A stretch of DNA of 28,143 nt from Akkermansiaceae bacterium (GTDB taxonomy: Bacteria > Verrucomicrobiota > Verrucomicrobiia > Verrucomicrobiales > Akkermansiaceae), in assembly GCA_023301545.1 (NCBI GenBank), contig JALZUI010000144.1:1-28143 (forward strand), written 5' to 3'. The position numbers and the translations under genes are program-made. Below, piece after piece: positions 23,313 through 28,143 of this stretch. The notes under the pieces were generated by a model. That model searched no databases, had not been told where the DNA came from, and was given only the letters and a program-made list of their open reading frames with translations. Every line of letters begins with the position of its first letter. Position 1 is the first letter of the stretch.

Positions 23313-23969
23313 ATGATGATTGATTCCTTTTTCTCCCCCACCCAACCTTCGCTCAAAATCTGTGGTATCACCCAAGCCTCAGACGCTCATCGGCTCGTTG
23401 AGCTAGGAGTCCATGCCCTAGGAATTAATTTTTGGGAGCGCTCTAAGCGGTATTGCTCGCCTGAACTTGCCGTCACCTACGCTCCAGCGGTCAAAGGCCA
23501 AATCCTCCGTGTAGGAGTCTTTGTCAATGCCAGCGCCGAATACGTCCTGCGGTGTTTTGAACAAGACCTCATCGATGTCGCCCAATTCCACGGGGACGAA
23601 ACGAACGATTTCCTCGCTGACTTCTCTCAACATAACCTTCCTTTCATCAAGGCGCTCGGCGTCTCTACCCCTTCTGACCTCGTTAATCTAGACCAATTCT
23701 CCACCCCTTACCTCCTCCTAGACGCTCACGCCCCTGGAGTTTACGGAGGAACTGGCGAGACCATTGACTGGGCTCTAGCAGGTGAAACAATCAAGAAACA
23801 CCCCGCGCTCTCCATCATGCTCGCTGGGGGCCTCACTCCTGACAATGCCCGCCTAGCGGCGCAAACTGTCAGTCCTTGTGCCCTCGATATCGCCTCTGGA
23901 GCCGAATCCAGCCCTGGAATCAAAGATTTTGACAAGGTCTCGGGACTCCTTCAGGCCCTTCAGCCGTGA
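23313..23969 (+). CDS. trpF: Phosphoribosylanthranilate isomerase TrpF
   Basis: TrpF turns phosphoribosylanthranilate into carboxyphenylamino-deoxyribulose phosphate in tryptophan synthesis. The 218-residue protein has LKICGITQASDA (catalytic Cys17), LGINFWERSKRY, RVGVFVNAS, QFHGDET, the catalytic-acid region LLLDAHAPGVYGGTGETIDW (D137) and LAGGLTPDNARLA, ALDIASGAESSPGIKD. The usual SGVE is SGAE here. Two adjacent ATGs (23313, 23316) can start it; there is no room for a Shine-Dalgarno because a terminator-like hairpin and T-tract end right at the first. No other trp gene is in the window, so it is a single gene. Confidence 0.93.
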   Translation: MMIDSFFSPTQPSLKICGITQASDAHRLVELGVHALGINFWERSKRYCSPELAVTYAPAVKGQILRVGVFVNASAEYVLRCFEQDLIDVAQFHGDETNDFLADFSQHNLPFIKALGVSTPSDLVNLDQFSTPYLLLDAHAPGVYGGTGETIDWALAGETIKKHPALSIMLAGGLTPDNARLAAQTVSPCALDIASGAESSPGIKDFDKVSGLLQALQP

Positions 23970-24031
23970 TGGAATTACTAGTATGCCCCGGTTCTGTTAA
24001 ATGACCACGGCGGACTGGAAAAAGGCCCGCT

Positions 24032-24472
24032 TTAACCTCCCATCAACGCTTTAGCACGCTTCTTGATTTCTTCGATCGATACTTCTTCAAAAGTGTGGCG
24101 TAGATTCCAGCGGTAGCCGTACTTATCTTTTACCATTCCTGTACGCATTCCCCAGAATCGATCTTCTGGTTCCATCAGAGGCTCCGCCCCAGCCTCTAGG
24201 GCTTGTTGAAAGGCCTCGTCACAATTATCGACCCATAGGATTAGCAGGTTAGAGGCACTCCCTCCCTCAGGCATAGACTGCGCGTGCCAGTCAGCGTCTC
24301 CTTCTGATAAGTAAACATGGCTATTCCCGATAACGAACTCAGCTTGAGCCACCGCGCCGTCTGGAGCAGTGATGCGGTAAAGCTCTGTAGCACCAAAAGC
24401 CTTAGCATAGAATTCTAAAGCTTCACTTCCATTATCAACAGTGAGCGAGACGACGAGGGTAGATTCAGACAT
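24032..24472 (-). CDS. VOC-family (glyoxalase/PhnB-like) protein
   Basis: A 146-residue vicinal-oxygen-chelate protein. The paired beta-alpha-beta-beta-beta units are visible: VVSLTVDNGSEALEFYAKAFGATEL and LLILWVDNCDEAFQQALEAGAEPLMEPEDRFWG with the final GYRWNLRHTFEEVS. The length and DxxEALEFYAKAFGA start resemble the PhnB/YP_ subgroup, which includes enzymes and antibiotic-binding proteins of varied function. I cannot name its ligand. No signal peptide. The gene follows the phosphatase gene on the minus strand after 68 bases but is likely independent. Confidence 0.8.
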   Translation of the reverse strand: MSESTLVVSLTVDNGSEALEFYAKAFGATELYRITAPDGAVAQAEFVIGNSHVYLSEGDADWHAQSMPEGGSASNLLILWVDNCDEAFQQALEAGAEPLMEPEDRFWGMRTGMVKDKYGYRWNLRHTFEEVSIEEIKKRAKALMGG

Positions 24473-24540
24473 TCCGTTTTGTAAACTCCGTGCCTCAGCT
24501 AGTCAACCGAATAGCCTTTTCTAACGGTTCTATTAGAATC

Positions 24541-25959
24541 TCACTTCAGATTGTCCGAACTGTATTCGATCGTATTCTCAAAGGTGCGTTCCTCTGTCTC
24601 TGGAATCATCTGATGCATAGTCTTAATCCCCGTCTTAAAATCCTTTTCCATCACCGCTGCATCATAGAGTTCACCCGCGGTAGTATACGCCTTGTATGTC
24701 ATTTGGTTTCCATCAATTTCGATGACCTGAAAGAACTGAGTATTCGCTGCTACCCTGACCGCAGAAAACCCCTCTTCCTTATACTTCTCCATGTGCTCAG
24801 GCTCTGGAGACCCTTGCTTGGGTCCACTCACAGAAACGACAAACATCGTCTCTAACTCGTCCTCTCCGCTCTCAGGAGCGGAGCGCATGGGAACCTGCCC
24901 ACGAAGGTAGGCGTGGTCGTGACCTTGGAAGACGCAATCCACCTTATATTTTGCAATCAGCGCTCTCCATTCCTTACGCGTCGACTTCGGTAAGGCATGT
25001 TTACTACGGAAGCGCGGGCTATAAATCGGGTAATGAAACGTGAGGAAGCGCCAATTAAATCCAGGCTTCTTTAACTGCTCTTCCATATACGCGGTTTGTT
25101 CAGAGGTGCTTTTCATCGAGTTCAGCACTATAATTTGCACATCCTGATACTCCACCGTGTAGACTGTTTCGTGCAATTCCTCAGCGAGCCCTTCGGAAAC
25201 AGGAAGAGTAAATTGAGGTTGCCATAGCATAGACATCTTACGTTGGCTTTCCTTAGCCCCTGCTCCATGTAGGTATTCATGGTTCCCCACAACAGGAATC
25301 CCAGTCCACTGCGCGTGCAGGTAGCTCCCGGCCTTGAACCACCCTGCCCATTCCGTATCAGAATTCGCTCGATTGATCAAATCTCCTGCGTGCAGAGCAA
25401 AGGATGCTTGGGGCGCGGTCTGGTGAGCCATCCGAATCACCCGCGCCCAACGACTGAGCACATCATTCTGAGCATCGCCAAAATAGATAAAGCTAAACGG
25501 TTTTGCAGTTTGTGCGGCTGTTTTAAATTGAATCCATTCTGACCAGCGTTTTTTACCATCACCCACCCTATATGCATACAGTGAATCAGGTTCTAGGTCG
25601 CTCATAATGGCCGAATGGTAATGCACTTCACTCAGGTTTTCACCCTTCGTTTCGGCCAGATCAACAAGCTCTGTAGTTGCTGGAATTTGCTTAGCCATAC
25701 GATCAAAGCCAGGTTCCGCTAGGGCGGGAGCTACCTCCACATACGCCTTCTCTACACTTGTATCTGTACGCCAAGTAACCGCTCGTCTCGTGGCCGCGTT
25801 TCCATGAAAGGTCAGAAAAATCCGATCAGGATCACCACTCGCCAACTCCCAATGACGGAACTCACTCGCATGCTGATGCTCTTCACCAGGCCCTGCAAAA
25901 ACACTTGGAGCCCAAGCCAAAAGTAAGGCCAGCGATAGAGGAATACGTTTTAGGAACAT
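24541..25959 (-). CDS. Secreted purple-acid-phosphatase-type metallophosphoesterase
   Basis: A 472-residue exported phosphatase. A signal peptide ends at about residue 22 (SVFA/GPG). Residues about 40-150 form a fibronectin-like N-terminal domain (RIFLTFHGNAATRRAVTWRT, YAYRVGDGKKRWSEW), as in plant and bacterial purple acid phosphatases. The two-metal centre is spread over FGDAQND (161-164), HAGDLINRAN (192-194), VVGNHEYLHG (225-228), LTFHYPIYSPR (H309) and FQGHDHAYLRG (346-349), the correct order. It would release phosphate from organic phosphates in the periplasm. The substrate is not known. The C-terminal tail (EERTFENTIEYSSDN) is charged. Confidence 0.9.
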   Translation of the reverse strand: MFLKRIPLSLALLLAWAPSVFAGPGEEHQHASEFRHWELASGDPDRIFLTFHGNAATRRAVTWRTDTSVEKAYVEVAPALAEPGFDRMAKQIPATTELVDLAETKGENLSEVHYHSAIMSDLEPDSLYAYRVGDGKKRWSEWIQFKTAAQTAKPFSFIYFGDAQNDVLSRWARVIRMAHQTAPQASFALHAGDLINRANSDTEWAGWFKAGSYLHAQWTGIPVVGNHEYLHGAGAKESQRKMSMLWQPQFTLPVSEGLAEELHETVYTVEYQDVQIIVLNSMKSTSEQTAYMEEQLKKPGFNWRFLTFHYPIYSPRFRSKHALPKSTRKEWRALIAKYKVDCVFQGHDHAYLRGQVPMRSAPESGEDELETMFVVSVSGPKQGSPEPEHMEKYKEEGFSAVRVAANTQFFQVIEIDGNQMTYKAYTTAGELYDAAVMEKDFKTGIKTMHQMIPETEERTFENTIEYSSDNLK

Positions 25960-26000
25960 TACTAACTTTTAATTAAAAGCCACAAGAGGCTCAAACTAAT

Positions 26001-26519
26001 TTATTTGTATTTTACAGATTCGCGTTCCTCGACTCTAACAAGCTTCCTTGCCCATACATGCGCAGTAAAGATGACCGTAATTCCTGCGATCACGGTTAAT
26101 AGACTCTCCGTTAATTCATAATAGGAAGGCGCTTCCCCGTGATGAAAGCCGTAAGATTCTGACCTGTTAATTGCGAAGAAGTGTATCCAGCTAAAGACAC
26201 TCGAAAATGAACTCAGCGTGAAATACAACCCCAATGAAATAAACGCTGTTGAATACAACTGATAACTAGTAATCCCCTTTAAGTTGAGCTCCCTATCATT
26301 ATTTTTAGATACCAGCTTGGAAATTTTCGGCGCTGCGAGCCAAGCGATCACTGCCGCTACTATGTACAGAATAAGCTGAACTAACGCGATTGCATATCCC
26401 TCTCCGCCGCCAATATTAGGTATCATGATAGCAAGTTGGCAGCTGTGAACGATTCCGAGCAGGAGCCAATTTAATGAGAAAAGGCGAAGTAAGATTTGAG
26501 CTATGCTAGATGCGGTCAT
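26001..26519 (-). CDS. Four-helix membrane protein of unknown function
   Basis: I do not recognise this 172-residue protein. Four hydrophobic segments are visible at about residues 10-33, 42-63, 86-112 and 136-155, with two short polar loops and a charged end (RKLVRVEERESVKYK). The gene follows the 120-residue membrane protein by 26 bases on the same strand and precedes the phosphatase by 41 bases, so the three may form a unit. Nothing in it suggests an enzyme; a role as a small envelope protein is only a guess. It is not similar, by eye, to its membrane neighbour. Confidence 0.7.
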   Translation of the reverse strand: MTASSIAQILLRLFSLNWLLLGIVHSCQLAIMIPNIGGGEGYAIALVQLILYIVAAVIAWLAAPKISKLVSKNNDRELNLKGITSYQLYSTAFISLGLYFTLSSFSSVFSWIHFFAINRSESYGFHHGEAPSYYELTESLLTVIAGITVIFTAHVWARKLVRVEERESVKYK

Positions 26520-26545
26520 TGGTTTAGAGTCTCTTTCACGGTAAC

Positions 26546-26908
26546 TTAGGGATTCAGCTTTGCATAGTCCATGCTCGATTGAAAACCTTTAATATATTTG
26601 AATATCGACTGCGCAACACAAGCAACTAAATGCGCTGATATTATCCAGCTTCCCAACATCTCAAATGCCTGAACTAGCCAAGCTTGATTCGAGTCTAAGC
26701 CAATATTAATCACTCCGCCTCCCGTAGTCAGCTTCCACCACACAACTATAACCAGAGCTAATAAGGATGAAATCCACCTATTAAACTCTTTTCGAGATAC
26801 TCCCCAGGTAATCACTCCCGCTATAGTAAACGGCCAAAACAAAATGGCTATGCCCAGCAGTAACAACGACCCCAGAATTATGAATATTATTTTAGCTATG
26901 CGTTTCAT
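26546..26908 (-). CDS. Small membrane protein of unknown function
   Basis: A 120-residue protein that I do not recognise. It starts MKRIAKIIFIILGSLLLLG and contains about three to four hydrophobic segments (residues 5-24, 25-38, 46-60, 78-102), then a polar tail (KYIKGFQSSMDYAKLNP). The central VVWWKLTTGGGVINIGLDSN could be a loop outside the membrane. It heads the minus-strand run with the four-helix protein 26 bases further on. The ATG at 26908 follows an AT-rich gap that could hold the promoter. Confidence 0.65.
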   Translation of the reverse strand: MKRIAKIIFIILGSLLLLGIAILFWPFTIAGVITWGVSRKEFNRWISSLLALVIVVWWKLTTGGGVINIGLDSNQAWLVQAFEMLGSWIISAHLVACVAQSIFKYIKGFQSSMDYAKLNP

Positions 26909-27023
26909 TTGTAAATAATGTTAAATTGTTAAAGTAAATACGCTTTGATAAACCATAGAATATAAGTATCCATTCTGCACTCAAGAACAAAGGGAAGTAG
27001 GAAAAGAGAATCGGATGATCTAA

Positions 27024-27051
27024 TTGAGACAAATCTACTTGCAATTATTAA
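27024..27051 (+). promoter_or_regulatory. Candidate promoter of the L,D-transpeptidase gene
   Basis: TTGAGA (27024-27029, five of six) is followed after 16 bases by TATTAA (27046-27051, four of six), 27 bases ahead of the ATG. The AT-rich setting gives frequent chance matches. Confidence 0.3.
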
Positions 27052-27078
27052 AAATTCCATAAGGGTCAGTGTAACTAT

Positions 27079-27735
27079 ATGAAGTCTTTTTACTCACTTA
27101 CCTTAATCTCGCTGGCAGCAATGCTCTTAACCAGTTGTGGATTTTTCAGCTCTCCTATTGAACCAGAAGTACTTCCAGAGGAAGCAAAAGAACCCGCTTA
27201 TGTGAACCCTTACCCAGCGGGAACTTATGAGAATTTCACCCACCGAGAAGACTACCTCAAAACTTGGGACATTTACCGTAATGAGGAAGCCTACACCCTA
27301 GCGACTCCTGCGGAAACACGAATCGAGCTCGACATAACCACGCTGCGTGGAAAACTTTTTAACGGAGCGAATACCGTAATCCTCGATTACCCAATCGCCA
27401 GCGGCAAAGCGGAGCACCCGACCCCTACGGGAAGTTTTAATATTACAGAAAAAATCATCGACAAGGAGTCTAACCTCTACGGAAAAATTCTCGATAGCGC
27501 AGGTAATGTCGTCAAAGGTAATGCCGATTCTCGTAAAGACAAGGTTCCTCCAGGAGGAAAGTTCGATGGAGCTGATATGCCCTACTGGATGAGACTCACC
27601 AATGGAGGAATTGGGATGCACCAAGGACGAGTTCCTCGCTACCCGGCCTCCCACGGATGTATCCGCCACACGATGGACGGAGTTAAGCAGGTTTATGCTA
27701 AGGTGAAAATCGGCACTCCTGTAGTCGTTAAGTAA
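27079..27735 (+). CDS. L,D-transpeptidase (YkuD-type) lipoprotein
   Basis: A 218-residue lipoprotein with a signal peptide ending at LLTSC (Cys20). The YkuD domain has the substrate-side IGMHQGR (H181) and the catalytic PASHGCIRHTMDGVKQVYAKV (S191, H192, C194, R196), the [S/T]HGC motif of L,D-transpeptidases, and ends GTPVVVK. These enzymes form 3-3 crosslinks in peptidoglycan or attach proteins to it. The acidic linker (EPEVLPEEAKEPAY) puts the domain away from the membrane. It stands alone on the plus strand with a terminator after it. Confidence 0.9.
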   Translation: MKSFYSLTLISLAAMLLTSCGFFSSPIEPEVLPEEAKEPAYVNPYPAGTYENFTHREDYLKTWDIYRNEEAYTLATPAETRIELDITTLRGKLFNGANTVILDYPIASGKAEHPTPTGSFNITEKIIDKESNLYGKILDSAGNVVKGNADSRKDKVPPGGKFDGADMPYWMRLTNGGIGMHQGRVPRYPASHGCIRHTMDGVKQVYAKVKIGTPVVVK

Positions 27736-27765
27736 GGGCTTTTACCCCCTCCAATTCAAGTCTAG

Positions 27766-27796
27766 TGCAGTCGAGTTCTCTCGGCTGTATTTTTTT
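27766..27796 (+). terminator. Rho-independent terminator after the L,D-transpeptidase gene
   Basis: TGCAGTCGAG (27766-27775) pairs with CTCGGCTGTA (27780-27789) with G-U pairs, followed by seven T (27790-27796). It separates this gene from the oppositely oriented flavoprotein, whose stop codon it overlaps. Confidence 0.7.
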
Positions 27797-28143
27797 ACCC
27801 TTTTAGCGAGCGTGCCACCCACGAGGCAGAGCTCAGGCAGCCTTGCAGTAAATACCCTCCAGTAGGAGCTTCCCAATCAAGCATTTCCCCACAAGCAAAC
27901 ACTCCAGGGTAATCTCTGAGCGCAAGCTGATGATCTAAGGCCTCCCATCGCACTCCTCCTGCCGATGATATGGCTTCCTCGATCGGGCGTGCTTTAATGA
28001 GCTCTAGGGGGAACTCCTTTACCGCTTGCGATAAAGTTTCTAGATCAGAGAGGGAAACCTTTTCCTGTGCGAAGATAGCCGGAAAACGATGCTCCAGAAG
28101 GGCGATCACTGATCCTGGTAGCTTCCAACGCTGGGCTAATTCC
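27795..28143 (-). CDS. C-terminal part of a TIGR03862-type flavoprotein (HI0933/BaiN-like oxidoreductase), truncated
   Basis: The frame stays open to the right edge, so the gene starts outside the window; 115 codons are seen. The C-terminal hallmark of the family is the FAD-proximal end: SSAGGVRWEALDHQLALRDY, then GVFACGEMLDWEAPTGGYLL and QGCLSSASWVARSLKG. This pattern belongs to the HI0933/BaiN (aminoacetone oxidase-like) FAD-dependent family, subgroup TIGR03862. Its substrate is not known. The end is convergent with the L,D-transpeptidase gene. Confidence 0.85.
   Translation of the reverse strand, partial: ELAQRWKLPGSVIALLEHRFPAIFAQEKVSLSDLETLSQAVKEFPLELIKARPIEEAISSAGGVRWEALDHQLALRDYPGVFACGEMLDWEAPTGGYLLQGCLSSASWVARSLKG

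Noticed and set aside
24490..24855. Plus-strand open frame opposite the end of the phosphatase gene
   Set aside because: It is a shadow of the purple-acid-type phosphatase, whose metal motifs are unmistakable.
1..28143. CRISPR arrays, tRNA or rRNA genes, insertion sequences, phage genes
   Set aside because: I saw no regularly spaced repeats, no cloverleaf pattern, no transposase-like protein and no terminal repeats in the window.

Overview
The window looks like a chromosomal housekeeping segment from a Gram-negative (diderm) bacterium of roughly balanced GC content. Outer-membrane assembly lipoproteins (BamD-like, LptE-like), several small lipoproteins and a lipoprotein L,D-transpeptidase imply an outer membrane and peptidoglycan. 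The overall protein style (EboD-type DHQ-synthase homologue, NahK-like kinase, CdsA variant, nrnA-truB pair) suggests Verrucomicrobiota, possibly Verrucomicrobiales. That placement is an inference from protein character; no rRNA or marker comparison was possible. I see no tRNA, rRNA, CRISPR array, insertion sequence or phage gene.

Layout. (1) 1-3205, minus: a tight five-gene unit bamD-like > lptE-like > rsmI > TIM-barrel isomerase > start of a PLP decarboxylase-like gene that runs off the left edge. (2) 3267-5200, plus: a class IV aminotransferase (pabC-like) and the radical-SAM heme chaperone hemW. (3) 5270-8302, minus: a secreted histidine phosphatase with its own strong promoter, and upstream of it eboD > decayed membrane-protein gene > SRPBCC protein > 53-residue membrane peptide. 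(4) 8430-12602, minus: a solitary PDZ protein, a large membrane-anchored protein of unknown function, a CPBP-type membrane protein and cdsA. (5) 12749-15496: NahK-like kinase (plus), facing an Lrp-type regulator and class I aminotransferase pair (minus). (6) 15579-20847, plus: lysophospholipase-like hydrolase, nrnA, truB, YfcE-like phosphoesterase, type II NADH dehydrogenase and a small acidic protein. (7) 20942-21539: a Phd-like protein (minus) and a tiny lipoprotein (plus). (8) 21635-23969, plus: beta-CASP ribonuclease and trpF. (9) 24032-26908, minus: VOC protein, purple-acid-type phosphatase, two small membrane proteins. (10) 27079-28143: L,D-transpeptidase facing the end of a flavoprotein gene.

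Most genes are single units or short operons of core metabolism, envelope assembly and RNA processing. No complete novel multi-gene system is evident. The more unusual material is: an eboD with no recognisable ebo partners beside it and an altered metal-site motif; a fragmented gene behind it; two short genes (53 and 54 codons) that are easily missed; a terminator-like hairpin ending exactly at the trpF start codon; a nine-base G run inside a Phd-like gene; and a hairpin that could mask the ribosome site of the small acidic protein.
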